NCBI RefSeq assembly: GCF_018531375.1
Contig: NZ_JAHBOH010000002.1
Coordinates: 186,001 to 250,000, forward strand
Length of the DNA: 64,000 nt
Reading direction: 5' to 3'
DNA from: Cellulomonas fulva
GTDB taxonomy: Bacteria > Actinomycetota > Actinomycetes > Actinomycetales > Cellulomonadaceae
In this document: positions 44,507 through 53,856 of the stretch, one piece after another
Numbering within the stretch: the stretch's first letter is position 1
Layout: each line of letters starts with the position of its first letter
Made by a program: the position numbers and the translations under genes
Notes under the pieces: model-generated
What the model saw: only the letters and a program-made list of their open reading frames with translations
The model's database searches: none
Told to the model about the DNA's origin: nothing

Positions 44507-47500
44507 CAGCTGGCCCTTGTGAAGTCGATCGACGGCAAGGACTTCACGATCCTGACGGTCTCGACGCTGACGGTGACGACACGGCAAAGGAGGTCGAGTA
44601 TGTATCGCGGGTTGCCTACTTCCCCGGACCAGTCGTTCGGGTCGTTGACGATGCCCGACGCCTTGTCGGTCTTGACCTGGTAGCGCTCCATGACCCACTC
44701 GATCCCGCTGCGGGAGCCGAGCATGTACTCATGGGCCTCGTCGGGGATTCCGGAGACCGTGATCCGCGAGTTATAGACAATCGTCGAACGGTCCCTGGAC
44801 TTGGCCGTGCCGCCCCAGCGCATCTTCTCGACGCGGTACAGCGCGTGCTCCGCGCCGTAGACCGACGGCGGCATCGCGGGCTCGCCGACGATCGTCAGCG
44901 GGTACGGCTCGACCCGCTCGTAGCCGACGTGCAGGTCGGCCAGTGACCGGCCGGCGGCGACGAACGCGTCGAAGTCGGCTCGACCGGCGACCTTGGGAAT
45001 GCGAGGCAGAGACTTCTTCAGGTCGGCGGCGAACGTCGCGCGGTAGTCGGGTGAGTGCAGCAGCCCGTAGACGTAGAAGAAGATGTCGTCCTTGGTCACA
45101 TCGTCCTCGTACGAAACCCGGTACTCGGTCAACGCCGAGTCGGTCACGTTGTCGAGGCGCCTATACCCGCTCACAACGTCCGCAGTGGCCTCGTTAAGGT
45201 CGAGGGCGCCCTGACCGGAGTCGCCGCCGCCCACGGCTTCGTAGGTCCAGCGGGGAAAGAACTGGCCCGTATCGAGCAAATGCAAGTCGGGCAGCGCGTC
45301 GGTGATAAACGGCGTGAACTCAAAGTGGGAGCTGACCCCGGTTAGTTCGATGCCGAGGTTCCGATGCTGGGGTGTGGGAAGGATGTCGTACAGGCCGTAG
45401 ACCATGTCGTTGAGCGTCCGGTCGAAGGCGACGTGCTGCTTGTTGAATGGCCGATACGCCGCCACGAACGTGCGATCCGTCGGCACCGTGCGCTTGACAC
45501 CACGCAGGACCGCGGACTTGTCCGCGCGGTTCCAGCTCGTGCGCGTCGGGTCGAACGTGAGCACATCGTCGGCGTTCAGGTCGCGGGCCGAGCGTCCGGC
45601 CGCTTTGGCGATCGACGCGACGCGGTCCACCTCGCCGTTGTGAAACGCGACAAGCCCGCCCACCGACGCTTGGAGCGTGCTCGACGACGAGTTGTAGACC
45701 CAGGCGTCGCGATTCGTCTTGAGCCCGCCGGAGTGGACGCGGAAGATCGCGCCGGTCTCACTCTTGGAACCGATCGGGGTGAACGTGTCGAAGACGTCGC
45801 CTCGCTGGTTGATCCAGTCGCCCGCCGCATTGGGCTCGATGGGCTGCCAGTCGATGAGGGCAAGGTCGTCGTGAGCGACGATGTCGAGCTTGTCCTCACG
45901 GGTGAGGTAGTCGCCGATGTCGCGGTAGTGGATCGTCGCGAGTCCGGTGTGGCCGGGCTTCTTGACCAGGAAGGTGATGGCGACCGTGTTGCGGGAACCT
46001 GCACCGAAGATTTTGCCGCCCTCTCGGCGGGACAGTTCACCGGCGGTGCGCTGGTTGCCGCGCAGGTTGTAGACGTAGATGGTGGCGAACTCGTCGGCGA
46101 GGGTCTTGCGCAGCCCGTCGGCGGTGTTCGCGTCGAGGAAGCCGCCGTTGGTGACGAAGCCGATGATCCCGGCGTCCTTGACGCGGTCGGAGGCCCACCG
46201 GATTGCCCGGATGTAGGAGTCGTAGAGGGAGTTCTTGTTCGTTGCGCTCGAGCGCGCGGCGTACGTGGTCTCGATGTGCTTGTCGAGTGTCGGGTACTTG
46301 AGGTTCGCGTTGTTGTCGTTGGCGGAGGTCTGCCCTACCGAGTAGGGCGGATTGCCGACGATGACCCGTATGTCGAGGGCGAGCTGCTCGGATGCGCGGG
46401 CGTTGTTGACCGGGAACACGGCGGTGTCCAGGACGTCGCCGTGCTCGGTCATCTGGAAGGTGTCCGCGAGCACGATGCCGCCGAAAGGCTCGTACCCGGC
46501 GTCGGGGTCGGCCTCGGCCCGCACGGCGTGGTAGGTCGCCTCGATGTTGATGGCGGCGATGTAGTACGCGAGGAGCAGGATCTCGTTGGCGTGCAGCTCG
46601 GAGGCGTACTTGCGGGCCAGGTCGTGCGGGTTGATGAGGCCCGATTCGAGGAGCCGGACCATGAAGGTGCCGGTGCCCGTGAAGGGGTCGAGCACGTGCA
46701 CGCCCTCGTCAGACAGGGACGCGCCGAACTCCGTTCCGAGGAGATGCTCGACAGAGCTCAGGATGAAGTCGACGACCTCGACCGGGGTGTAGACGATGCC
46801 GAGGGACTCGGCGGTGCGTGGGAAGGCGATCCTGAAGAACTTTTCGTACAGCTCGGAGATGATCCTCTGCTTGCCCGCCGCGTTGTCGATGCCCTCGGCG
46901 CGCAGGCGCACCGACTCGTAGAACTTGTCGAGGGTCTCGCTCTCGGCGCCGAGGTTCTGCTCGTCCAGCAGGTCCAGCATCCGTTGCATCACCTGGGACA
47001 CGGGGTTGTGCTCGGCGAACGAGTACCCCTCGAAAAGGGCGTCGAACACGGGCCGGGTGATCAGGTGCTGCGCGAGCATGTCGACGGCTTGCGCGGCGGT
47101 GATGGAGTCGTTGAGGTTGCCGCGCAGGCCGGCGAGGAAGGTGTCGAACTCGCCCGCCGCTGGTGAGCCAGGCGTCTCCAGCAGGGCCGTGATGCGGGTC
47201 GTGTGACGTTCGGCGATGACCGCAATGTCCTGCGCCCAGGTCTCCCAGTACCGCCGGTCGCCGACCTTCGTGACGATCTTGGCGTAGATCGCCTCGGCCC
47301 ATTCCTGCAACCACTCGAAGTTGAAGGTTCCCTGCGTACCGGCGCTGGGTGCGGACGATCCGTCGCGGTCGGTGTCCGCGCCGCCTCCGACGCCGATGAT
47401 CTGAATCTTGTCGTTGCGCGTCTTGTTGAGCTCGATCTTGTTGACCATGGCGTTGAAGCGCTCGTCGTGCGCGCGCAGCGCCTGCAGGACCTCCCACACC

Positions 47501-49371
47501 ACGGCGTACTTGGTGTTGTCCTTCAGGGCGTCCTCGGGCTTCATCCCGGCGGGGATGCCGATGGGCAGGATGATGTAGCCGTACTGCTTGCCGGGCGCCT
47601 TGCGCATGACGCGGCCGACCGACTGCACCACGTCGACGACCGACTTGCGTGGGTTGAGGAACATCACCGCGTCCAGGGCTGGCACGTCCACGCCCTCGGA
47701 CAGGCACCGAGCGTTCGTCAGAACTCGGCACGCCCCATCCGGAACCTCGGCCTTGAGCCAGTCGAGGCGCTTGTTGCGCTCGAGGACATTGAACGTGCCG
47801 TCGACGTGGTCGACCTCGCACTGCAACGGGTCGTCCCCAGTGGTCGCGCCAGCGAGGCGACGGGCCTCCACGTAGTCGGCAGTGACCTGGGAGAACATCG
47901 CGGCGAACTGCTTCGACTTGGCGATGGACCCGGCGAATGCCACTGCTCGCGTCATGGGTGCGGTGTCCTCGCCGAACCCCGACTCGGCGTGGCCGCGCTT
48001 GGCAAGGCCGTTCCAGCAGCCGACGATCTTGGCCGCGTCGTCGAGGCGCAGTTCAGAGTTCTCGTCGGCCAGTTGGTCCTGGAACGTCCGCGAGACGTCC
48101 TTCTCGTCGACCGCCAGTACGAGGACCTTGTAGTCGGTGAGCAAGCCCTTGGTGACGGCCTCCCCGAACCCGAGGCGGTGCAGTTCCGCGCCGTACAGGC
48201 TCTCGTCGTCCATCGAGGCGAGTACGGCCTGCGCCTGACCCGCCTTGGCCTTGGACGAGTCGTCGTAGATCCGCGGGGTCGCGGTCATGTACAGGCGCTT
48301 CGTGGCGCGGATAAACGTGTTGTCGTGCACCTTCACGAATGCGGACTCGTCGGTGCCGGCGAGGGTTGTGCCGGTGGTGCGGTGTGCCTCGTCGCAGATC
48401 ACCAGGTCGAAGTCAGCCAGACCGTTGGTCTGCGCCTCGGCGACGACCGCGATGGACTGATACGTCGAGAACACGACGGTGAGCTGGTCGGGCGCGGGCT
48501 TGGCGAGCTGGGCGTGCAGGCGGGACGGGTTGGTTGTGGCGGGGATCGCGAGGTCCACGACCGAGATGTCCTCGGTGGCGTCTGCCGCCCTCCTTCCGAC
48601 CTTCACGTCCGAGCACACCGCAAAGGGACGCAGCGTGGTGTCGGCCTCGATCGACCACTCGCGCAAGGTCTGGGACAGCAGCGAGATCGACGGCACCAGG
48701 AACAGGACCGTCCCGCCGGGCTTGACCAAGTCCTCGGCGATCCGAAGCGAGGTGAACGTCTTGCCAGTGCCGCAGGCCATGATCAGCTTGCCGCGGTCGG
48801 CAGTTGCCAGGCCCGCGCGGACCTTCTCCAGCGCTGTGGTCTGGTGCTTGCGCAACTGCTTCTTGTCCTTGAGCTCCATGACCTCGGGCGTCGTGAGGTC
48901 GAACTGCGACCAGTCGATCGACGACTCGGCCAGGTCCATGAATCGAAGCCGCTGCACCGGGATCTGCTGGTTCTCGATCGCCGCCTCGGCGTTCACGTTC
49001 CACCGGTCCGTGGTCGACACGACCAGCCGCTGCGCGAACGGGGCCTTTCCTGACTCGGACAGGAACGAGTCGATGTCCGGCTTGGTCAGGTAGTGCGCAG
49101 GGTCGTAGAACTTGCACTGGATCGCGACGGTCTCGTTCGTTGCCCGGTCCACCGCGACGAGATCGATGCCGTTGTCGCGACGCCCGTGTCGCTCCGGCCA
49201 CTCGCTCCACATCCACACGTCCGCGAACCGGTCGGCCCACTGCACGTCGGTCTTGAAGAACGCCAGCATCAGCCGCTCGAACTTGTCGCCCTTCTCTCGC
49301 TCGCTCGTGGCGGAGTAGTAGAGCTGATCGAGGACGTCTTCGAGCCGGGTCACCCTCGCATCTTGGCGCAT
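44506..49371 (-). CDS. Single-chain type ISP restriction-modification enzyme (LlaGI-like)
   Basis: The protein of about 1621 residues combines an Mrr-like nuclease (RRDNGIDLVAVDRATNETVAIQCKFYD, the D...QxK active site near residue 85), a superfamily 2 helicase (Walker A ACGTGKT near 198, DEAH near 327, QSVGRVMRKAPG), an adenine-N6 methyltransferase (DPFTGTGTF near 893, NPPY near 1009) and a C-terminal target-recognition region. This is the type ISP order: it translocates from an asymmetric site and cuts where two enzymes collide, while methylating host DNA. ATG 49371 is the first start; GTG 49353 (VTRLEDVLDQLYYSATSEREKG) fits the family's usual N-terminus better. It heads a two-gene operon with the DUF262 nuclease. 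Confidence 0.95.
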   Translation of the reverse strand: MRQDARVTRLEDVLDQLYYSATSEREKGDKFERLMLAFFKTDVQWADRFADVWMWSEWPERHGRRDNGIDLVAVDRATNETVAIQCKFYDPAHYLTKPDIDSFLSESGKAPFAQRLVVSTTDRWNVNAEAAIENQQIPVQRLRFMDLAESSIDWSQFDLTTPEVMELKDKKQLRKHQTTALEKVRAGLATADRGKLIMACGTGKTFTSLRIAEDLVKPGGTVLFLVPSISLLSQTLREWSIEADTTLRPFAVCSDVKVGRRAADATEDISVVDLAIPATTNPSRLHAQLAKPAPDQLTVVFSTYQSIAVVAEAQTNGLADFDLVICDEAHRTTGTTLAGTDESAFVKVHDNTFIRATKRLYMTATPRIYDDSSKAKAGQAQAVLASMDDESLYGAELHRLGFGEAVTKGLLTDYKVLVLAVDEKDVSRTFQDQLADENSELRLDDAAKIVGCWNGLAKRGHAESGFGEDTAPMTRAVAFAGSIAKSKQFAAMFSQVTADYVEARRLAGATTGDDPLQCEVDHVDGTFNVLERNKRLDWLKAEVPDGACRVLTNARCLSEGVDVPALDAVMFLNPRKSVVDVVQSVGRVMRKAPGKQYGYIILPIGIPAGMKPEDALKDNTKYAVVWEVLQALRAHDERFNAMVNKIELNKTRNDKIQIIGVGGGADTDRDGSSAPSAGTQGTFNFEWLQEWAEAIYAKIVTKVGDRRYWETWAQDIAVIAERHTTRITALLETPGSPAAGEFDTFLAGLRGNLNDSITAAQAVDMLAQHLITRPVFDALFEGYSFAEHNPVSQVMQRMLDLLDEQNLGAESETLDKFYESVRLRAEGIDNAAGKQRIISELYEKFFRIAFPRTAESLGIVYTPVEVVDFILSSVEHLLGTEFGASLSDEGVHVLDPFTGTGTFMVRLLESGLINPHDLARKYASELHANEILLLAYYIAAINIEATYHAVRAEADPDAGYEPFGGIVLADTFQMTEHGDVLDTAVFPVNNARASEQLALDIRVIVGNPPYSVGQTSANDNNANLKYPTLDKHIETTYAARSSATNKNSLYDSYIRAIRWASDRVKDAGIIGFVTNGGFLDANTADGLRKTLADEFATIYVYNLRGNQRTAGELSRREGGKIFGAGSRNTVAITFLVKKPGHTGLATIHYRDIGDYLTREDKLDIVAHDDLALIDWQPIEPNAAGDWINQRGDVFDTFTPIGSKSETGAIFRVHSGGLKTNRDAWVYNSSSSTLQASVGGLVAFHNGEVDRVASIAKAAGRSARDLNADDVLTFDPTRTSWNRADKSAVLRGVKRTVPTDRTFVAAYRPFNKQHVAFDRTLNDMVYGLYDILPTPQHRNLGIELTGVSSHFEFTPFITDALPDLHLLDTGQFFPRWTYEAVGGGDSGQGALDLNEATADVVSGYRRLDNVTDSALTEYRVSYEDDVTKDDIFFYVYGLLHSPDYRATFAADLKKSLPRIPKVAGRADFDAFVAAGRSLADLHVGYERVEPYPLTIVGEPAMPPSVYGAEHALYRVEKMRWGGTAKSRDRSTIVYNSRITVSGIPDEAHEYMLGSRSGIEWVMERYQVKTDKASGIVNDPNDWSGEVGNPRYILDLLCRVVTVSVETVRIVKSLPSIDFTRAS

Positions 49372-49949
49372 CCTTCCCCCGCATCGGGCGAGTAGCACGG
49401 CGCATGCCGGAACTGCCCGGAATGGCGCCGGCGAGTGATGGAGCTCGACAGCTACCCGGGCGACAGCTCCGGCCGGACCGTCGCACGGTTGCGGGACGCG
49501 CACGGCTGGTCGAGATTCGACCGCGCGGTGCGGGCGGTCCCGGAAAGCCGGGAGTCCGCGGAACATGCGCGCCCATCCTCGAGAAGACGGTGGGAGGGCG
49601 CTTGGCGAGGCGCAGTGTCCTGCCACCAGGCGGTCGGGTCTCCTGGATCTCTCGGTAGGCGTCCCCATAGAACCGGCCCGCCACGTGCTTTCGCACGCGC
49701 GACAAGTCGGTACACGAGACCGACGGAGCGACCGCGCGAGCGCGAGCATGTGAGTTGCCCGCGACGTCATCGGAGGGTCACGGCAATCGCGGGGCGCGGC
49801 GATGCGCCGGTCTCATCGGATTCCGTGTTCGAGCCCCGCGTGGTTGAAGTCCGGCTCGCTGACCCGACGCCGTCGACCGTGGCGCACGTCACATCAGGTT
49901 CAGGTCGTGGGCGATTGCCGTCGTTCGGTCCGGCCGGACTGACCAACGC
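49372..49949. other. 578-bp stretch without a recognisable gene
   Basis: Short frames on both strands have no ribosome binding site or coding character. The stretch must hold the promoter of the restriction operon on the minus strand and that of the gene at 49950 on the plus strand. Nothing else is seen. Confidence 0.5.
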
Positions 49950-50545
49950 ATGACGCACACCACGAACACCATGTCGCAGGCCACCATCGAGGAGCTGGAC
50001 GCTGTCATCGCCCGCCTGGAGGCCACTCGCGACGAGGCCGCTGCCGACGACTACTTCGGGATGGACTACGAGCTCCCTGAGTTCATGCGGCACATGCGGC
50101 TGCTCACGCCCCAGTCCGCCAGCCCGCGCGTCCTGACCTTCCTGGCGGGTGAGCACGCTATGGACGCCGTTCCCCGTGGGGAGGATCGCGGCAACGTCCG
50201 CAACGCAGCGGGCGAGCACCGGGCGATGAAGGTGACGGTCCTGACCTCGACCAACTCGGTCGCCAACTTCGTGCAGATCCGGCCGTACCAGGACCTGGCC
50301 GGTACGACCTGTTCGTCATCGATCAGGACTACCGGGTCTGGCACTTCCAGCTCACCGCTGAGGAGATGGAGCGCGAGCTCGGTCCTTCGCCAGCGTTGGC
50401 CCACGGCACCGAGGCGACGCGGAAGGCGAACCCCAGGAACGAGTTCGCGATCCGGTTCACGTGGGACCCGACCTGCGGGCAGGCGGCGGACTGGATCGAG
50501 AAGTACGCGGTGCAAGACTGCTGCCGCTACCTCAACCAGCGCTGA
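49950..50545 (+). pseudogene. Frameshifted gene of unknown function
   Basis: The frame begins at ATG 49950 (MTHTTNTMSQATIEELDAVIARLEATRDEAA) and reads well to about 50300 (SVANFVQIRPYQD). After that the good coding sequence continues in another frame (YDLFVIDQDYRVWHFQLTAEEMEREL ... WIEKYAVQDCCRYLNQR) to TGA 50543-50545. One base appears lost near 50295-50305 in the run ggacctggccggtacgac. Joined, it would make about 198 residues that resemble a restriction-associated or uncharacterised phage-type protein, but I do not recognise the family. A perfect terminator follows. A sequencing error is an alternative explanation. Confidence 0.65.
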
Positions 50546-50563
50546 ATCGAACCCATTGTCATC

Positions 50564-50606
50564 AGCGCTCGCGCGCTCACTGTCCACCGGTGAGCGCGCG
50601 AGCGCT
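50564..50606 (+). terminator. Perfect 17-bp terminator hairpin
   Basis: The arms agcgctcgcgcgctcac and gtgagcgcgcgagcgct enclose a 9-nt loop, 18 bases after the stop of the frameshifted gene. Confidence 0.85.
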
Positions 50607-50658
50607 TCGCACTACCGAGGGCAACCCGTCCAAGGAGTGCCAAGCCCCTGGAGGGCTG

Positions 50659-50712
50659 ATGTCCACAACCGATTCGCACGACGGCGCCGGAAAGAACACC
50701 GGCAAGCAGCAC
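50659..50712 (+). pseudogene. 5' fragment of a gene split by an IS3 element
   Basis: An ATG at 50659 with CTGGAGGG upstream starts an 18-codon frame (MSTTDSHDGAGKNTGKQH) that is cut by the left inverted repeat of the IS. The polar N-terminus and good ribosome binding site suggest a real gene start. Its 3' part is probably the frame to the right of the IS (52018-52352), although the two halves are not in the same frame as they stand. Confidence 0.45.
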
Positions 50713-50727
50713 TGAACCGCCCCGGGT

Positions 50728-51645
50728 TCAGTGGAGGCTCGGTTCTCTGGTCTCCAGCGTCGTCGACGCCGGGTTCTGACGGTAGTGGTTGGCCTCGTGC
50801 TCGGAGGGTGGGACGTCGCCGAGCTCGGTGTGCAGGCGCCGGTTGTTGAACCAGTCGACGTACTCGAGCGTGGCGATCTCGACGTCGTCGAGCGTGCGCC
50901 ATGGGCCCTTGCGGCGGATCAGCTCGTTCTTGAACAAGCCGATCGTGGACTCGGCCATGGAGTTGTCGTAGGCGTCGGCCACGGACCCGATCGAGGCGCG
51001 CATCCCGAGCGCGGCGAGCCGCTCGGTCAGCGCCAGACTGACATATTGAGCTCCCGCGTCGTTGTGGTGGATCAACCCGGCCAGGTCGCTGACCCCGGCG
51101 CGGCCGCGCGCCCAGACGGCCATCTCGAGGGTGTCGGTGACCAGGTCGGCGCGCATGCGGGTGTCGGCCTTCCAGCCGACGATCATCCGGGAGTAGACGT
51201 CGATGACGAACGCGACGTAGGTGAAGCCGGCCCAGGTCCGGACGTAGGTGAAGTCGGCGACCCACAGCTGGTTCGGCGCGCTCGCGCTGAACGCACGATT
51301 GACGAGGTCACTGGCGCGCACCCCGTCCTTGGCCGGGATCGTGGTGCGCTTCGCCCGGCCGCGGACCACCCCGTGCAGGCCACGTTCACGCATCAGCCGC
51401 TCGACCGTGCAGCGCGCGACCGGGTGCCCGACCCGGTGCAGGTGCTTCCACATCTTCCTGGCCCCGTAGACGCCGTAGTTCGCCGCGTGCTCGACCGTGA
51501 TCACCTCGCCTAGCGCCGCGTCGGCGGCCGCGCGCGCCGAGGGCGGTCGGGTCTTGGCTGCGTAGTACGTGCTCGGGGCGACCTGCAACAGCCGGCAGAT
51601 CGGCTCGACCCCGACCTGTTCACGGTGGGCGTCGATGAACGCCAC
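50728..51645 (-). CDS. IS3-family transposase OrfB
   Basis: The 305-residue protein has the rve DDE integrase core: first Asp in LWVADFTYV, second in LIHHNDAGAQY and Glu in NSMAESTIGLFKNEL, preceded by the HTH_21 segment (GVYGARKMWKHLHRVGHPVARCTVERLMRERGLHG). It starts with its own GTG at 51645, which shares a base with the TAG of orfA (TAGTG), so it may be made by reinitiation rather than only by a -1 frameshift. It ends within the left inverted repeat region. Confidence 0.95.
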   Translation of the reverse strand: MAFIDAHREQVGVEPICRLLQVAPSTYYAAKTRPPSARAAADAALGEVITVEHAANYGVYGARKMWKHLHRVGHPVARCTVERLMRERGLHGVVRGRAKRTTIPAKDGVRASDLVNRAFSASAPNQLWVADFTYVRTWAGFTYVAFVIDVYSRMIVGWKADTRMRADLVTDTLEMAVWARGRAGVSDLAGLIHHNDAGAQYVSLALTERLAALGMRASIGSVADAYDNSMAESTIGLFKNELIRRKGPWRTLDDVEIATLEYVDWFNNRRLHTELGDVPPSEHEANHYRQNPASTTLETREPSLH

Positions 51646-51965
51646 TACCTGGCCGACGGGCGGTCGAGCTCCGCCGCGAAGAAAGCCGATGCCGCCTTCA
51701 AGATCGCGTTCGCCCGCCGCAGCTCACGATTCTCCCTCTCCAGCTCGATCAGCCGCTGCGCGTCGCTACTCGTCATCCCGGGCCGCTCGCCCGCGTCGAC
51801 CTCGGCCTGCTGGACCCAGCCCCGCAACGTCTCAGGATTGATCCCGAGCTGGTCCCCGATCCGCCGGCACGCCGCCGGACGAGTCACCGGGTCCCGCTTC
51901 GCCTCCAGCACGAGCCTGATCGCGCGCTCACGCAACTCATCCGGATACTTCCTCGGTGCAGCCAT
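51645..51965 (-). CDS. IS3-family transposase OrfA
   Basis: The 106-residue protein from ATG 51965 has the HTH of IS3 OrfA (AAPRKYPDELRERAIRLVLEAKRDPVTRPAACRRIGDQLGINPETLRGWVQQAE) followed by a leucine-zipper region (AQRLIELERENRELRRANAILKAASAFFAAEL). It binds the IS ends and, with OrfB, forms the transposase. Confidence 0.93.
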   Translation of the reverse strand: MAAPRKYPDELRERAIRLVLEAKRDPVTRPAACRRIGDQLGINPETLRGWVQQAEVDAGERPGMTSSDAQRLIELERENRELRRANAILKAASAFFAAELDRPSAR

Positions 51966-52017
51966 GACTCTCATCCATCCGGGGATGGAGAGCCTCCATG
52001 GAACCCGGGGCGGTTCA

Positions 52018-52352
52018 CTACGCCTTGCCGGGAGTCCCTGGTCCTTGAGGTCGCATTCAGTGACGGCGGACTCTGGAAGCTCAACAGTTCGAGCTCGACG
52101 GTCTACTTCGTCGACCTGGACCGTCGCCGGCTACTGCGACAGTGCGGCCCAGGCAGCCCCCGCGGTGACTTCGACGACATCTGGGTGACGCTGGTCTCGT
52201 TCAGCGTCCTCGGGGGAGAGAGCGAGATGCTCCGCGTCGGTGCACGTCACCACTTCCTCACCGACCCGCTCGGCGGGTCGTTCGACTACCGATGGTGGGT
52301 ACCGCGAACGTGCACCTCCATCGTCCGAGTCGCGATCGGTGACATCCAGTGA
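52018..52352 (+). pseudogene. 3' remnant of a gene interrupted by the IS3 element
   Basis: Directly right of the IS an open frame without a start reads ESLVLEVAFSDGGLWKL, then VYFVDLDRRRLLRQC, DIWVTLVSFSVLGGE and ends RTCTSIVRVAIGDIQ at TGA 52350-52352. Its composition is that of a real protein of about 110 residues. It is most likely the C-terminal part of the gene whose start is at 50659. No family is recognised. Confidence 0.55.
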
Positions 52353-52415
52353 GGGACGACGCGGGTGGGTCGCGCCCTTCGCTGTTCCGGCGGGCGGTCG
52401 GCGCCTCGCGTGGCG

Positions 52416-53357
52416 TCAACCGTTCCGGTCGGTGTTCCTGACGCCGAAAGGAACGTGAACGCTCGGTACTACTCTCGCCGCCCCGACCAAGTTGCCGAGC
52501 TGGTCCTCGAAGAAGATGTGCGGCTTCAGCACCTCAAGCACTCGCCGCTTCTCGACCCCACCGAGGAAGAAGGCATCGTTCACGCGCAGGCCCCACTGCT
52601 TCAGGGTTTCGACGGCGCGTCGATGGGAGGGCGCGTTCCGCGCAGTGACGATCGCGACATGCACGCGAAGTTGGTAGTTGGGATCCAACGAGTGTCGTTC
52701 CTCCTCCCGGCGCTGGATCGCATTGACCTTCGCGAGGAAGTCCCGCAGGGGCCCGCCGCCATGTGCCGTCGCGATGTTCGCAACCTCGTGGTCGTGGAAC
52801 GCCTGTAGGTCGTCGGCGGCATCCTTCATGACGCGCTCGGACTCGTCATCCGCGAGCACGCCATCGAAGTCGAACGCGATGCGCAGATCGTGCGAGTCGT
52901 CGTCGACGGCGGGGGAGTCCATGACGCGTCCGGCCGGAAGGCCGGCCTCGACTGCCTGCCTGACGTCAGCGTCGTTCGCCGACAGAAACAAGGACATGCT
53001 GAACGCTGGCATGAACTTGTAGGGAGATCGGCCTTGCATGAAGACGGCCCTGGTGATCGAGAGGCCGTGGTGCTTGACCGACTCCATCACTCGCAGTCCG
53101 GTGTCGGGATCGTTCCGCGACAGGATGATGACCTCCACCAGCGGATCGCTGGGCGTGCTCAAGTCGTTGAGCGAGAGAAGGCGCTGGATGAAGGGGAACG
53201 CCACTCCCGGCTTGAGCGGGTCGTCCAGGTGCGCTTCCTGGTACTTCCGGTAGGCGTCCTCGCCCTCGCTGCGGAAGACCTCGTCAGACTCGGCGAGATC
53301 GAAAAGAGCGCTCGACGCGATCCCGATCACGAGCCGGTCTTCGAGTTCGTATGGCAC
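52416..53357 (-). CDS. 5'-nucleotidase (cytosolic 5'-nucleotidase / PF06189-like)
   Basis: The 313-residue protein starts at GTG 53357 with GGAGGGAGG upstream. It shows the features of the 5'-nucleotidase family of haloacid-dehalogenase fold: DRLVIGIASSALFDLAESD, VIILSRNDPDTGLRVMESVKHHGLSITRAVFMQGRSPYKF, and RIAFDFDGVLADDESE, with VHVAIVTARNAPSHRR and FFEDQLGNL as later motifs. It removes phosphate from nucleoside 5'-monophosphates. Within a defence island it could deplete nucleotides on infection, but this is an inference; it could also be a metabolic passenger. Confidence 0.88.
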   Translation of the reverse strand: MPYELEDRLVIGIASSALFDLAESDEVFRSEGEDAYRKYQEAHLDDPLKPGVAFPFIQRLLSLNDLSTPSDPLVEVIILSRNDPDTGLRVMESVKHHGLSITRAVFMQGRSPYKFMPAFSMSLFLSANDADVRQAVEAGLPAGRVMDSPAVDDDSHDLRIAFDFDGVLADDESERVMKDAADDLQAFHDHEVANIATAHGGGPLRDFLAKVNAIQRREEERHSLDPNYQLRVHVAIVTARNAPSHRRAVETLKQWGLRVNDAFFLGGVEKRRVLEVLKPHIFFEDQLGNLVGAARVVPSVHVPFGVRNTDRNG

Positions 53358-53459
53358 GGTCGCCTCCCTCCGTTACACCGACGCTACCTGGGCAAACGGC
53401 GGCGTAGGGCGTGACACGACGGACCCACCGCGCTCAGCGTGGCGATGGGGTAGAGGGAA

Positions 53460-53741
53460 CTATGCCCACCCTCGTCGAGTTGCGTACGCCCCACCGACGA
53501 CACCGGTCTCGAACCGGACCCGTCGATGGTCGAGCGACACCCAAGCGACGTGCCAACCCGCCGCCCGCCAAGCTCTGGCCTCGACCTTCGAGTCGTTCGC
53601 CCACCACTGGCGGAACTGCGAGGCGGACTCAGGAAGTCCTCCTACGAGCTGCCCGACCTGTTCGAACGTCATCTCCAACGACGTCTGCCCACGCGCAGCG
53701 GCGCCTTCCAGCTCCACCCGAAGCGGGTCGTACTTCGCCAT
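53460..53741 (-). CDS. Small DUF7662-like protein
   Basis: The 93-residue protein from ATG 53741 reads MAKYDPLRVELEGAA, LEMTFEQVGQLVGGLPESASQFRQWWANDS, ARAWRAAGWHVAWVSLDHRRVRFE. The KYDPL...MTF..I..L.G.LP.SA...R.WW.N pattern is that of DUF7662 proteins, found near restriction and other defence genes. The role is unknown. The longer frame upstream lacks this pattern, so the ATG at 53741 is chosen. Confidence 0.75.
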   Translation of the reverse strand: MAKYDPLRVELEGAAARGQTSLEMTFEQVGQLVGGLPESASQFRQWWANDSKVEARAWRAAGWHVAWVSLDHRRVRFETGVVGGAYATRRGWA

Positions 53742-53856
53742 GCCCACACCCTGCCACCGGGGTGACGCGCTTTCGCCCGCTGCGGCGATTGCGGTCCTCG
53801 CCACCGTGGCGACAGTCCTCGAGGTCAGCGTGACCGTTCGAGAAGGAGTCCCAGCC

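Larger units (their letters stand above)
50713..52017 (-). mobile_element. IS3-family insertion sequence
   Basis: The element of 1305 bp is bounded by inverted repeats of 28 bp, 50713-50740 and 51990-52017, which match at 26 positions (TGAACCGCCCCGGGTTC then CA or AG then TGGAGGCTC). It carries orfA and orfB on the minus strand. No convincing target duplication is seen (left flank ...cac, right flank cta...), which hints at loss by recombination or an old insertion. Both genes look intact. Confidence 0.93.

Noticed and set aside
45364..47166. 600-codon frame on the plus strand inside the type ISP gene
   Set aside because: The minus strand carries intact helicase and methyltransferase motifs; the plus-strand frame shows only low-complexity Val/Arg/Asp sequence.
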